Positions 12,007 through 24,744 are shown, counted from the stretch's first letter. The stretch is 64,000 nt of DNA from Bryoerythrophyllum caledonicum (GCA_963971425.1 OZ020518.1:7853989-7917988), one strand, 5' to 3'. The notes: generated from the letters alone by a model not told the origin. Translations and numbers: made by a program.

Positions 12007-12835
12007 AATATAATATCACCGGAGTCGGCTGGAAAAGTCATAACGGCTCTAAATGCGTGACCGGACATTAAGGATATTTATAGCTAAATATGGCCCTGAT
12101 GAATAGCGACAATAAATACAGAGTACAAATAAATGCTTTGTGGAAGACTTGGTAACTTCAACACGTCATTATGGAACAAGAAGCGCATGAGTTGATGCTA
12201 GAATGTGATAAGGATTTGCTGCAAGGAATCATGTTATGTTCTTAGATTAACCCCACACATCTATTTCAAAATACACATAATTAATTTTATGCATCTAATT
12301 GAGTATGTTGATTTGACAACGATCTCCTACAATAAATTAGAGCATCTCTACTCTTTCACAACAACTTGGTTACGGCAGACCGGTCTGTGTAGGGGACTAT
12401 TGAGTCCCCGGTCGAGCTGCCGGGCTAGTAGCTGTATAGTAGGTCAAAGTTCTGACCAAATACTATAAACCAGGAAGACCTACATAACATGGGGCCTGCA
12501 TCATCACAAAAAGACATTATTGCCCTAGCATAAATCGATGCAAAGTGGTCTTGTCAATAGAAACTTACTAAAAGTCGTCTCCAATTTGCTAATGCCCGCA
12601 ACCACTTTTGTGGTGCACTTGGCGACATGGGAGTGGCATGTCTGCCCAATGTACTTAACTATGTGATTAGCATATATATCAATTTTGGCATCTGGCTCTA
12701 TCGACCTTGCGGTCTCGTTGATAAGGCAGCGGGCGTGGCCACACCTCACTGAAGACCCCAGAATTGGACATTTCTATGAGGGCCATTGATTAAGTTTATT
12801 ATAACTTATGTATGAGGTTTGATTGTAATTTAGAA
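12007..12835. other. intergenic, no gene seen
   Basis: AT-rich sequence without recognisable coding or repeat content. The open frame at 12525-12749 (minus) has no recognisable features. Confidence 0.4.
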
Positions 12836-12872
12836 CACGCAATTAAGCAATTATGCACTCACCAAATAAAAG
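12836..12872 (-). repeat. left end-like inverted repeat of candidate 11-kb element
   Basis: Read on the minus strand this site contains GTGCATAATTGCTTAATTGC followed by GTGTT. The plus strand at 23816-23841 has GTGCATAATTGCGTAATTGC followed by CTGTT. The two lie in inverted orientation, differ at about two of 25 positions, and bracket the DUF7869 region and the plus-strand unknown protein. Each contains two copies of GCAATTA in tandem. They may be terminal or subterminal repeats; exact ends and a target duplication were not found. Confidence 0.4.
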
Positions 12873-13599
12873 TGCACTTCGGTACAACGACGGCCATTGC
12901 AAACAAAAGTGGCAAAATTGCAAAAAAAAATGTTTTCCAAAGGAAAAAAAATTGAGCTTCTGCAATAATATTACGTACAATCATGGTTGTTAATATTGGA
13001 AGCGATTTTTTGGTATTTTCAACTCATTTTTTGTGGACCCTCCTTAATATTAGATAAATGTGTATTTAATATAGTTTCACAATATTTCAAAGATAGATTG
13101 GAAGGATTGTAGTACACAAACAGGCATAATCACAAAAAAACATACTTCATGCAAGGGTTGCCAGTTGATTAAAAGATATTCTACATAGTACATAATGCAT
13201 ACAATGGTGGAAACTTGCTATAGACGCTTCTACAATTGGACTTAGCACCAATAGTAAAAACATCTTTACACCTTTGAGATTAATGACATAACGTCTTACA
13301 TCACCCATAGAATATACTACTCTTACACATACACTATATATCAATTACCATATACAACTAGTAAACTCTCAAAAATGTTCACTATCTACTCCATAGAATT
13401 TAGGACTGCTTGCAAACGGTCGTCATCGATAGCTTCGGTTTGCATTGCAATATATTGTAGTACGTGAGCCTTTGCCGATTGAAGAATGCGAATCTTGCTT
13501 TCAACTTGCACTCCAAATACATTGCACTTTCTCCACCCGCTGGCCCCGGACATGGTTCTTTCCGGTGTGTCTATCCATGAAAAAATGCATGCATCTTTC

Positions 13600-16019
13600 T
13601 CTACCCAACTATGGCTCTCTCCATATGGCTCTTAGAATGAATCCATGCAATTTGCATACCGTTGTGCAGAAGACCCATGTCCATTAACAACCCCCCTTTA
13701 GATGATGGGCCAATACCAACAAACCTATATCTTAAATCTCCATCGGTTTTTTCCTTCCTCAATCACTTTCCCTACATAGAATGGTACACCGCCTTCTATT
13801 TCTACTCGATCAACACTCAAGACTACAAATTGTCCACAACGGATATCAGATTGTGGATTAAATGGTGGAAATGGGTCGTGATTATCTTCATATATTGCTC
13901 CTTCTTCGGCGCATTCCTCAATATAGTTGCGCTCTGTTCATTGTGTCCTACGCACTGCTTGATTAGAGGGTCTTCGTCTACGAGGACCAAAATATCCTCG
14001 AGCCTCGGCATTTGGAAGCATGGCCATTACCTGTTCTACGACATTTGTCTTGCGCTTTTCTTCACTTGCACCATCCATTACATCCAAAGATGTACTCCCT
14101 GTAGGTCCGGTGTTGGAGAACTCTGAAGGCCAAAACGGTGACAAACGATGCTCATTGCTACGGTCTTTGTGTGGAAATTCAGCTAAATGGAGTTTCAATC
14201 TTTCAGCCTCTACTTTGTCTCACGATTCTTGTCATCATGTTGCAACCTTTGAATGCACCTTTATTTATAGACAATCAAGTCATCCAACGCCTTCAATTCC
14301 CGTTCGTCCGTTGCAAATACATGCGCAAACGATGGTCCCTCATCCCTACTTGGCAACGACCTCAAAATTTTTGTCCCTGCCTCCGGTCCCCATGGATCCT
14401 TGCAATAATGCTTGTGTTGTACTCGAACCTCACGAGTCCCTTCTCGATTGTCCATATAAAATCGCATGTAATACGGAAATGTAATGTCCACCAATGAATC
14501 ATGACCTGTTAGTAAGTGAGGAGTTATGAACAATTTTCAATCCCATACATTCTGTAGCAGCCAAGCGCTAATAAGTGCCTCCGTAGGAGATGTTCATCGT
14601 TCTATAAGACTCATTATTTCCTTCAACGAGTCCACCTCCGACCTCTTCTACGTATTTGATATACAACTGAAGCGTTGATCAATATCTTTGTGTGTATGGC
14701 CAACTATAAGAAAAGATAGTTCCACCTCCTGAAAAAACCCCAATCCCACCAATGTAGCACATAGAGCAAACATATAAATGTTTTTGTTCTCCCGTGTGCA
14801 ATTGTCCGCCTGGATTCGAAATGTTGGTGGCAAAAAGCCCTTCCTCCGCAACACATCTCCTATCACGTACAACAACGTACTCACGACTTGGTTGCTTTCG
14901 TGTTTGTGGTGAGCCCCAAACCACACGTCGCAATATAAACGAATCTCATGTACAAGAGCACCACACAGATGGGTCTTCACAAACCGGTGCTCAATGTTCT
15001 TCACAGTCTGACGCATCCTAGGTACCATGGTCGTGTTTTGGTCCATGCCATCCACTATGATGCACATGTACAACTCAGGGCTAATATAACACGACCTCTT
15101 GAATATCCAATAATGCCTACGTTCTTCCATCTGGTTGCGCAGATGCAACATAAACAACTCCTTTATCTTTATTCTTACATCCGCATTGGTGGTTCCCTCC
15201 ATGGCACATTTATACTCCCAACAATGATAACACTTTGAGAATCTCGAGAATCGAGGTACCTGAACATGGTGATACTTCATGCGCCACATCCTCCGAAACG
15301 AACTCATAGAAATGGTTTCCCCATTACAAATTCTCTTGACCTCCTCATTCACGTAATTGAATACAACAAATTTGGTTGTACTTATAGGAAGGAGAATGAG
15401 AGGCATCACTTCGTTGTCACTCTCACGGCGAATACAACGATGAGGTTGAAGACAACCAGCTTCATTGACAAATGAATCAAAGCAAGACTGTGCCGTAGAC
15501 ATTCTAGTGCTCTCTCTTATTGGATCTGAAAGGGTATTGCCGTGAATCGATGTCGCTCTTCCGTGTATGAAACAGTCCTTCTTTAATTGCATAAAGCGCC
15601 TCTGTGAATATCCAACTCCAAGAGCCTAGCAAGAATTGCAAACTTGTTTCCCATCTAACTTTGTTACAAACTTGTCTCAACGAGTTCTTTCCGTCCTTGT
15701 GTAAAAAAACCAGCATTTGTCTCATCCATGTACTTCGTACTGAAAACTCATTAGCCCATGCAATATATCGCATGTCCAATAGATACCTTGCTGGAATGTC
15801 CCTCAAACAATTGCGTTTGCATCCTCCTTGTGCCATTGCAATTTGTACGCTTCTAAGCGATACCTTAGATGATGTAGCTTCTGTCAATGTTGTCTCTCTT
15901 GAATCTCTCCTTCTCCTATTTTGCATAGAATATGGACGACGTGCTAGTCTAACATAAAAAAATCCATCTACATAGGGCAAATCTTGGATGTTTGAGGGAG
16001 TAGATTGGGAAAACGGCAA
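13600..16019 (-). pseudogene. DUF7869-type transposase-like protein, decayed
   Basis: Blocks typical of the DUF7869 family follow in order on the minus strand. The N-terminal part has CKRNCL...YIAWANEFSVRSTWM (15820-15720). A frameshift near 15590 follows. The core reads CIIVDGMDQNTTMVP (15070-15025), RIQADNCTRENKN (14820-14780) and VGHTHKDIDQRFS (14700-14660), acidic residues consistent with an RNase-H-like DDE fold. GREGTREVRVQ-like and CKDPWGP segments (14430-14380) come next, and the C-terminal GQFVVLSVD...PFYVGKVIEEG...VCWYWP block (13840-13715) ends it. In-frame stops lie in the last block (for example before TERNYIEE and after RWRFKI) and between core and tail. About 700 codons when whole. 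This was probably the mobilising protein of a DNA transposon; the DDE role is inference. Confidence 0.65.
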
Positions 16020-16207
16020 ATTCTCATCTATGGCGTTTGAAGCATGACTACTGCATCAAGACCTCTCGGTGGATCCTGGTATGTTGATGAACTCAGGAAA
16101 ATCAAATTCTGGGGCCATCACTTGTGTCGGCGCTATCTGTGATCCAATGTCACGATGGACACTTATAATATCAGGTTTATAGCTACTACACGTATCAAAG
16201 ACCGATG

Positions 16208-16435
16208 TCAATGAATGATCAAGCCCACACACATGCCAAGGCGTTCTCCTACAATCTCTCCGGTCCAGTACAATGCATCAACTACCCTAGTGATACGCAC
16301 CGCCATCTCGAATGAGAACAACTTCGACCCATTCAATTCCATGCCACTTTTGAATGTATGCTCCCTGGTTGCTAAGCCTACGACATCTCCCCTCTCAAAA
16401 AGCAATTCTACCACCCTTTCTAATTCACATGACAT
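16208..16435 (-). pseudogene. remnant ORF upstream of the DUF7869 region
   Basis: A 75-codon minus-strand frame with RGDVVGLATREHTFKSG and RITRVVDALYWTGEIVGERLG. It resembles, in style, the 'GDVVGIA...G..L' segment of some plant transposon-encoded proteins, but I cannot assign it firmly. It lies about 190 bases upstream of the DUF7869 reading frame on the same strand and could be its first exon or a separate product. Stops follow in frame. Confidence 0.3.
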
Positions 16436-16629
16436 GATCCCAACAGATCTCTGTTGAAATTGCCTTGCACGTGCTGCTCAAACTAATCGAGCCTCCACAG
16501 AGCTATTGGAATGCATATTATCCCTTTGGATGTGTGGCCGTATCGAAGGATTCTGAATTGTGCGGCTCTCCATTATCAGTATTGAAAAAAATAGGAACAT
16601 TATGGCTGCTCATTAGTCAAAATACATGT

Positions 16630-17960
16630 ACTAATTGTTAACCTTCAAAGCACCATTCCTCTGATAAAGATATGTTTTTAAACACATATTTATTGTTCAA
16701 AATATGATGATGATATTGGACCTTTTGATAAAACTGCTTTGAAATGATAAAATTAAAAATTTGTAGAGCATGAACTCCTTGCACGGAGTCTTTAACGCTG
16801 AAGGTACAATGACAGTGGTACACCAAAAACACTTCAAAATTGGTGGATGCCAGTGCAATGAACAAAAAAGGAAACAAAAACTTTTAATTCTAGTTTTGAC
16901 CGTAGGATCTTAATAAAGACTTATTAAGTAATATATAAACAAAATTTCATAAACTTTTACCGCACGGATTGAAAGATAATAGTGTTTGAAGTCAAGCATA
17001 TGGTTCATTTACTTCCATGCGTGCAGTGGATCAGCAGACTTTGACTTCACTTGGTGTCTAATTTTTGCACTACAGAAGGTCTAAATCCACAACCATCTTG
17101 TTGAGCATGATGTTAGTTCCTTGTACAACAATTTTTAGAGGTAGAGAACGGGTGTAACATATTCAAAACAACTGTGCAAGGAGTGGAAGTTCGGAATTTG
17201 TTAATCCACACTGTGATTTTTTGTGAACTTAATATGTTTTAGATTGGTAGTCCAAATGGTCAATAAGAAGATTTACACCACATATTGTTGTGGAAAAAAT
17301 AAAAAGTGAAAAATAAAAAGATATATACGTTTTATTTGGAAAACAAGAAGTTTTTTTGGTACCTTGCCCAACAATGAGTGACAATGTGTGAAAATGTTTG
17401 ACTTAGGTTGATATGTTATTTTTCACTAAAGACAAGAACTTATTTTGACAACATCAAGGAAAATAATATTACTTGCGAGTACTGAAAATCTCACATTCAA
17501 TAGAGTGTCCTAGCAAGAGATTTTGGACGTGCCCGACTTGCCCGCTCTTCCCATTTGAAATTCAAAACCCTAAATCTTTTTTATCAAATGTCCAATTTAG
17601 GTAAAAATTGTATTCCCACTAAAGTCTTGGTAATGCCTTTCTATAGTAAAATTTTCAAAGATGAATGTTAGAAATTGACACCATACAAACTTGACCGAAC
17701 TTTCAAGAAGCACATTTTTGACACTTGATCCTTTAGGGGTTAAATATGCTACACCCCTTTTGCATCCCTAAACATTGGTATAATATAGAACTAATATCAT
17801 TTCTGACATGATGATAATAAATCTAGATCATGTGTGATGCAATCTTTTGAATCCAAGTGAACTGAAACGAAGGGAATCCACTGAACCTAGGGAAGAAAAT
17901 GAACCATGTTGTCTACTTGCTATTACTGACACCATTGGAATTTGTTACAATCGCTAATAA
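16630..17960 (-). mobile_element. older TTAA MITE copy I, split by copy D
   Basis: The left flank ends '...gaactccttgcacggagtct' before 16792 and the right flank resumes 'ttaaatatgctacacccctt' at 17740. Joined, they reproduce the family's internal sequence '...ctccttgcacag...ttgaatatgctacaccc'. The sequence of I is read in the plus direction; its outer limits are approximate. Confidence 0.55.
16792..17743 (-). mobile_element. TTAA MITE copy D, complete, nested in I
   Basis: A 952-base element with TTAA at 16792-16795 and 17740-17743. On the minus strand it begins CCCCTAAAGGATCAAGTGTC and continues in parallel with copy C, at roughly 85-90 percent identity by eye over the first 280 bases. It carries the 'cgcacggattgaaag' block inverted. 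No protein is encoded. Confidence 0.85.
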
Positions 17961-19685
17961 AAGGAAAGATTTGTACATCCACATAAAGGTTATTCTACAA
18001 ATAACATAGTACAGAAGCTCAATCAACACATAATATTAAAGTTGTAGGTGTTAGTGGTATACGCATTGTTGCTTGATGGCGTTCAACATTAAATCACCAT
18101 TCTGCCGTTGTTGAACATGTTTTTCAACTCTTCCCACTTTACCTACAACACATGCATAAAATTTATATGGTAAATTATGTGATAAAAACTCCTAAGTATC
18201 TTTGTATTATATATAGCCCAAAATTTTAATATAATATGTAAAAAGTTTAAACAAAAGGAGAAACAAAGCAAAAGGTCCAAAGTTTTAAAGTCAAACTTTG
18301 ACTAGTAAACTTGGGGCACAAGGTTCCAACATGGATATAAGGTTTCTATGCAAATCTAGAGGTCTCTTCTCTTCCCAGTTTCTAAGGTGAGCTCTCTTGC
18401 AATCGAAACCTCAAGGCCATGTGCATGTTTCTTCATTCACTAATTTATGTCTGCTTTGTATGCACTGTGTAGATTGGAGGACATTTCCACATCAAGGAGA
18501 TTTTTGCGAATTTGGTAAGCTTTTGGCTTTGTTTCAATTCTGAATATGAAGGAACTCCAGGGTTAGATTTAGGATGATCAAAGTAGTTAGAGTTACAATA
18601 GTGAGCACTACCAATATTGGAGCACACAAATGAGAACATGAATTTGAGTATGTTTAAAATTGCAATTACAACAAGAGTTTAATGTTCACACAAGATAGCA
18701 GTCAACAACTAGAGAGTGCAGGTTTTGTACTATTGAAATACTAAACACAAAATCCACACAAAACTGAAGTCAAGAGATAACTCGTAGAATGGCACTAAAT
18801 CCTGAGTATAGTACATCAGCGCACTACCTAAAACCCTAGCCGATGTTTCCATGGAGTTCGCGCGACACCTCATGGAGTAACCGTAGACTGGAGGTGTGCA
18901 CGCGCAAACCTCCCAACTGCTGGTGGTCCTCCATCCATTCGAAAATGTCCTGGCCCTCGTGAGTTTCCATCGCGTGCCACCTCTTGACAACGGTAAGGAA
19001 AAGCTTCGTGACTTAAGGGCTTCAATTAAACGAAAATGTCCAGGCCTTCGTGGGTTAAGGGTTTCCCTCACTACCACCTAGAGGCGCGGCCGCCCTCCCG
19101 GCGGCGCGGTGCAAACAAGTCAGGCATAGCGCGGCACGGCGCAGGCGCGTACGCAAGAAGGTGGCGGTTCAGGGTCTCCGCCACTATTCCCTCTTTGTGG
19201 CTACTCTCTGCGCGGCTATCATTCCTCACAACTATTCTCACACCCAAAATATTCTCCTTCTCTCTCCCCAAACCCTAGCCGCCTACAACTTCTCTCCCTC
19301 ACACCTCCCGTCCATTCCTTTCCCTCACAACTCTTATCTCCTCACCCTCCGCCCTAACAAGCCCCTCTGACAAACCCACAAGCCTCTCACATCCTCTCCC
19401 TCCTCCAAACCCTCTCTCTCACACTCACAGCCTCCCTTACAACTACTGCCAGGGGTGTACGTGCGCACATCCCTCGTAGGACTACCCAAAGTTGCAAAGG
19501 ATTGATATCCTTAATTGATACCCTCATTTCCAAAACCCTAATATCAAACCCTAATTGATACCCTAAGTTGATACCTCGGTTGTAAGCCGGGTATGGTACT
19601 ATCGAACTCATACCCTGGTGGTGATACCCTTGCTACTGATACCCAAAGTACCTTGGTCCATAAATGATGTTGAGAATATCTCAAC
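17961..19685. other. intergenic with CT-rich tract and 'ttgataccc' repeats
   Basis: No gene is supported. A GC-richer block at 18840-19200 leads into a CT-rich tract with AAACCCTAGCCGCC (about 19268-19282), which resembles a plant gene leader, but no coding exon follows. At 19495-19650 the words 'ttgatacc' and 'gataccct' recur about seven times. Confidence 0.35.
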
Positions 19686-19689
19686 CAAA

Positions 19690-20035
19690 AATCGTTAAAA
19701 ATGCTTGTTTTAGTGCATTTAGCAAGGAAGACAAAATAAAGTTTTTTTTGTAGTTTTAACGGTAGGATCTCAGTTCTTACTTATTAAATAATATACTTAC
19801 AAAAATTTTACCTCGGCCAAAAATGTGTGACAATGTGTGAAAATAATTGATTTGGATTAATATGCTATATCACCAAAGAACTAACAACATGCTTAACACG
19901 ATGGTATTGGATTTAGATCTTATATAGTGCAAAAGTTTTTAGAGGTAGACAAGGGGTGTAGCATATTCAAGAAAACTGTGCAATGAGTGGAGGCTCAACA
20001 ATTCTTATTCCATACTAATAGTGACTATGGTTTTG
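19690..20035. mobile_element. degenerate TTAA-family MITE remnant G
   Basis: Pieces of the family occur out of their usual order: 'gttttaacggtaggatctcag' with 'cttattaaataatatact', 'aaaaatgtgtgacaatgtgtgaaaat', 'acatgcttaacacgatggt', 'agatcttatatagtgcaaaag' and 'aggggtgtagcatattca'. No clean TTAA ends are visible, so this is an old, rearranged copy. Confidence 0.5.
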
Positions 20036-20068
20036 TAATGATATGCAGGTTTTTTAAATGTTACGTTA

Positions 20069-23000
20069 TGGCACCACCAAAAATTGACAAAATTTGGGAG
20101 AGCGACGGCTAGTGGATCGTGGAAGTGGATGAGTCGAGCTCCTATTTGTGGGTGACGGATTATCCCTTTGAGCTGGGGAAGCGTACATCGGCGTTGGAGA
20201 AGAGTTTTGGCAAAATCCAAGCAATTATTCTTCGACGTGATGATATGGTGTACGTAACTTGCGCGATGGGTCTAGGTCAATCGGAGGTGAAGACTTCTCT
20301 TTCAAAGAAGTTGCTACTTGCACCTGTCCCTTTGAATCTTCTTCAAAATCCAGGTCAAGTGAAATTCCTCAAATCATTGCAGATGTTTCGGTTGAACATT
20401 TCTCTTACGGTACGTACTGCTAGACACAATAACGTCTTAGCTTGTTTAGCGTTATCACCAGAGATGGTGGTGAAGGTTAAGAAGATTATGGAGGAACATA
20501 TTAGATATGAGGCATTATGGGAGAAAGACCGATCACGTGCGACAATTGAAGCCCCACCAACGGAACTAGAAGAAACAGAAGTTTATCGAATTCTTGCTGA
20601 GCCGTTGCAATTGGATTGGCGATTAATGGAGGGGGAAGTGGAAGTGGAGGCCAACATCCCACCACAACTTCTAAGGTACAAACATTATCCAATCCCCCAT
20701 TAACGAGTAGACTTTCTACGAAGAGGCCACGGCGTTTTAGGAGGGATGAAGCTTTTGGTTCAAGAGAAGGCCCATCAAGTTTGGATCCAAGCGGGAGGAG
20801 GTTGATTGGGAGAAGTGTAAGATTGGATGGCAGGATTCCTAGGTCGGGACTCAGGACGTCTGATGGTCATCGTAGGGCCCCTACATCTACACTGGGAGAT
20901 TTAGTTGATTTGTCAGCCATGGCGCCGGAGGAAGAAGCATTTGACAACCTATCTGACAGTGTACCAGAGGATTTTGAAGACAATGCGGAGATACCACAGG
21001 AGGTTCCAACTTCAATGTATTTAAAAGCATCAATGCCTACAACGGAGGAGATTGCAAAAGGATCAGTGTGGGGGAATTTTGTGTTTAAGGCACACATAGA
21101 CCGCATTGTCTCTGTGGAAAATTCGGAAACGAACAACCGGGTTTTATTACAGAAGAGGGTTAGAGAAGTATTTAATCGCTTAAGAGACCCAGAATCCGTG
21201 ACTCGGATGAGTAGATTGGTACTTCGACCGATCAAATACATCGTGCATACTACCATCGATGATAGTGTCATTGAGAAGGAGTTGTCATTTCTGTTGGTAG
21301 GAAAGGCACGAGAGTTTGAGGGCATATTCATTGAACACGAGAGTGCTTCTATACAGGGTGCCACGGGATTCCAGTATTCTTAGCTTCAAGATCATATCAT
21401 TTGGGAACCAGAGGATAGGCAACACATAGTAGCAGCTTGTAAGTTTGCACAGTAGCAGTGGAGAGATGGTATTATGCCTTTAAATGAATACGTACACGTT
21501 CGAGCGGCGGGAGGCCTCTTTTGTGGTGTATGATGATCGTCACTTTTACATTGAGAAGTCTGCGCGGATCAACGTGGCAGAGTTCCAGAGACATTCATAT
21601 TCTACCATGGAGGAGGATTTCAAGAAACTCTGTCAGATTTGGGATCTATACGGGGAGGCCTGATAGCACACTACCTGCGGACGATGCACGCAGGGCTGTT
21701 GCTTTGGTGAGTGCGGCAAGTGTAGTGCATAAATTGTCCAAGGGGAATGGATTTGTCACGGTGAAGAGGTTGGCCAAAAACAAGGAGGATCTTCTTCCGG
21801 TTCGGTATAGAAGAGGGTTATTCCGCATCGACTACATAGAGCTGGAGAAACCATGTTAATGGGTGATTGATTGTTGACGTGGCGGTGGAAGGAATGGAGA
21901 TGGTCATTGGAGAGACGCCCAATTATCCGTAGCTTTTGTACAATTGACATTATGGATGGCAAATATTGAACGATGGAACGTCATCTTCTTGTTACCAGCG
22001 ACCGTGTATGCCAAAAAAGAGTTTTTCACAAAGGTGAAGCTTCCAGAGGGATGTACTATGCGACGTGAATGTTGGACATTTGATCCCAACTCAGTTAATT
22101 CCTATGCTCTCGATTTTATAGAGAATGGGCGTCTGGAGCAACCAATTGGCGATGTTGTGATTTGTATGCAGCACCCTGTGGGTACATCTCCTGGCCCGAA
22201 CTATGTTTCTAGAGACCTTCCAGTTCCACTTGTATTCTTGGATCACAGGTGTGAGGCACGCCAACCCTCTGAAGTTGATTCACTTGAGAGATCTCCATCA
22301 GAGCTGGCAAGACTAGTGGGCTCATACTTGCCCCATGGTTGGGGTTTAGTGGCGTGTAACATATCTACGGCCATTCCCACGATCTTTCAAGGAGATTTCC
22401 AGGGATTTGAAATTTTTATCATTGACGATTGTACAGACAGAATTTCATTCTTGTACAATGAGTTGTCCGGCAATTTCCAAGGACAACTGTTGGTCAGGAC
22501 TGGTGGAACAAGTACTCGTTGCAACATCGTACATGAGACCGAAGAGGCGGTTGGTGGAATGAGGAATGAAGACGACAATGAGGATGGAGGTGGTTTACAT
22601 AAGAGATTGCCACGTTGAGGTACCACTGAAAATTCCTCATCTCGTAGGACTTCAGACGCCGATGAAGATGAAGTGATCTAGTCTCCTCCAACAGAGATGA
22701 TTCCATCAACGGAGCGGGCGGTGGGAGATATTTTAGGGGAGACATCTGCAACACCTACAGAGAGCATGCAAGATACCAATGTTGTGGATGTTAGTTTGGT
22801 GGCAGTGGTAGGCGGGGGGCGTACATTTGATGGTCCTAGATTGGAGATGGAGGAAGAAAAATTGGAGTCATTGGAATTTTTTTTGATGCCTACTCAATCT
22901 GAGCCGGTATCGGAGACACATGAGACGTTCGGAGGTACTCAGAGTGATACCGGACCAAGTTTGCTTTCCGTTCCAAGATCTAGCGTATCCGAGGACATCA

Positions 23001-23251
23001 TTGCATTTAATGGGGCCTTCTCCTAAGAGTGAGAGATGTCCTTCAATACAATCGATGACTTTTTCTACAATGATGATAACGTAAGGCATACGAGGGAGGG
23101 TGTTCTAGGCAATTATCGATATGTTGAGTGTGCGTCCATTAGTACCAAAGATGTGGAAGATCTTCCAGTGCAGAATCATGAATTGTCTACTATGGTAGGT
23201 AGCGCCATTGGACACGTGGAGGGAGTCATTGCACTTGAAGATGAGCTCTGA
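20069..23251 (+). pseudogene. unrecognised large protein gene, broken, transposon-associated
   Basis: A plausible start at 20069 (MAPPKIDKIWESDG) meets a stop at 20111 and then opens into a 194-codon frame. This is followed, in shifting frames, by long blocks at 20616-21383, 21521-21859 and 21944-22618, and an acidic tail to 23251. The best-looking blocks are WVTDYPFELGKRTSALEKSF, an Arg-rich middle (STKRPRRFRRDEAF), AKGSVWGNFVFKAHIDRIVS, and a globular C-part with FFTKVKLPEGCTMRRECWTF and IFIIDDCTDRISFLYNELSG. Composition and length suggest one protein of about 900-1000 residues before decay, or several exons with introns I cannot place. I do not know this family. It is divergent from the DUF7869 gene, both pointing outward toward the end-like repeats. 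Confidence 0.4.
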
Positions 23252-23810
23252 GCCCTCGAGCTTTATACTATAGTAGAGCATGCACACAGTTTAGGTGGCA
23301 AGTACGTTAGTATACTGCAGTTTAAGATGTGTCTATCGTTCAGTGGGTGGTATATATTTATATATTGGATGGTCCATATGATATGTTTGATTTTAGAATC
23401 CCTCAGCAATAGTGTAGAATTGCTTGATTGTGTATGTTTTTTCATATAAAATATAGTGAGGTACTTTACACTGTCTTAGGAAATTGCATATATATTTTGT
23501 ATCTCTTACACATTGTATTTGTAGTGCAGTACTCTAAAATCCTATAATAACTCAAAATACATTTATAATCTCTTTGGGCACATGATTATAATTTTATAGC
23601 AGGATTTGCAAACTAGATTAGAAATCATATATTTTCTAAAAAAAGGTAGAAAATATATATCACTTATATGAACATGAAGATGCCAATGTTTGACACGACA
23701 AACACAAAAATTTTGTGACAAAAAACCAAACTAAACTCTTGCCAAATTTTGATTTTTTTAAAGTTAGGAGCGAATAACTTGCGGCTTTCTACAGCAACCA
23801 ATGTACTTGG
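23252..23810. other. AT-rich stretch, no gene seen
   Basis: AT-rich sequence without recognisable coding content, between the broken plus-strand gene and the right end-like repeat. Confidence 0.4.
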
Positions 23811-23846
23811 CTAAGTGCATAATTGCGTAATTGCCTGTTTTAGTTA
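23811..23846 (+). repeat. right end-like inverted repeat of candidate 11-kb element
   Basis: Contains GTGCATAATTGCGTAATTGC followed by CTGTTTTAGTTA, the inverted partner of the site at 12836-12872. Between them lie the DUF7869 remnant, the nested MITEs and the plus-strand unknown protein. Similarity fades outside about 30 bases. Confidence 0.4.
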
Positions 23847-24440
23847 ATTGTTTTCTATGTGTCCTCTATGAAATCTAATATCAGATGTTAAATATTGGAT
23901 TGCATTGGTATTTCTATAATGAAAGGCTGGTTTTGTAATTGATTTTTAGGTGAAGTATTTCTTAAGTTGTATCATTGAAGGTTGTCTAAGTGCCAACGCA
24001 TAGGACTAGTCATGGATTGTTTTTTCATATGTGGTTTTTAATATTGTTCATGAGTGGTTGAGATTTATCAATTTTTCTTTAAATGGCTTTACTATGAATC
24101 TATCATTAGTATATTTCAAATCTATAAATTGTATTGTTAATTTTATTAAGATTTGGTCTACGAGTGGACTTTCACATGATATATGTACTTTATGCATTGT
24201 ATTTTTGATCTAACATTACATGACATTGTTTTATAGAAAAAATACATGTACATATAAAAACCATTTTGGCTCTTTATCGTCTTAACACTTAAATGTCAGA
24301 AGGTGCCAAGGGTGGCCACGATATTCTACAACTAAGTACGTGGGTGTATATACAGTTCCCGACTAACGTTTAATGGTTAAGGTGAGTATTAAATATCCCA
24401 ACATTCATTAGAGTCTGAAATTAAAGAGATCAGAGTGTAG
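23847..24440. other. AT-rich intergenic
   Basis: Nothing recognised. AT-rich, with no repeat or coding signature that I can support. Confidence 0.4.
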
Positions 24441-24744
24441 ACCCTTCCTTTCAAACTTTTGCTCGTAGGCCAACTCGCACGGTACACAACACACGAATAC
24501 ACGTACGAATACGTCGTACTAATACCAACGCTGCCGCGCGGGAGCGGTCAGCAACATCAAGGCAGCAAACGGCCGGCCGCCGCTGCCGCAAACCCAAAGT
24601 ACCGAGAACCCTCTCGTCCCCGTTCCCATTGTGGTCCCCTAGAATTGAAGGCAGGGGCGGGAGAGCCAAAACCCACAGAGGACGACTCAGGCAAGACAAG
24701 AGAGGAGAGAGAAGAGAAAAGAAGAGAGACGAGCTTCGCGTGCG

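Noticed and set aside
6983-17743. Copies C and D (both 952 bp, opposite orientation) as long terminal inverted repeats of one 10.8-kb transposon
   Set aside because: Each lies inside a different older MITE (J and I), and its flanks rejoin cleanly, so they are independent insertions.
19030-19400. CT-rich tract with AAACCCTAGCCGCC as the first exon of a host gene
   Set aside because: No coding exon or donor-acceptor chain follows before the MITE remnant and the broken plus-strand gene.
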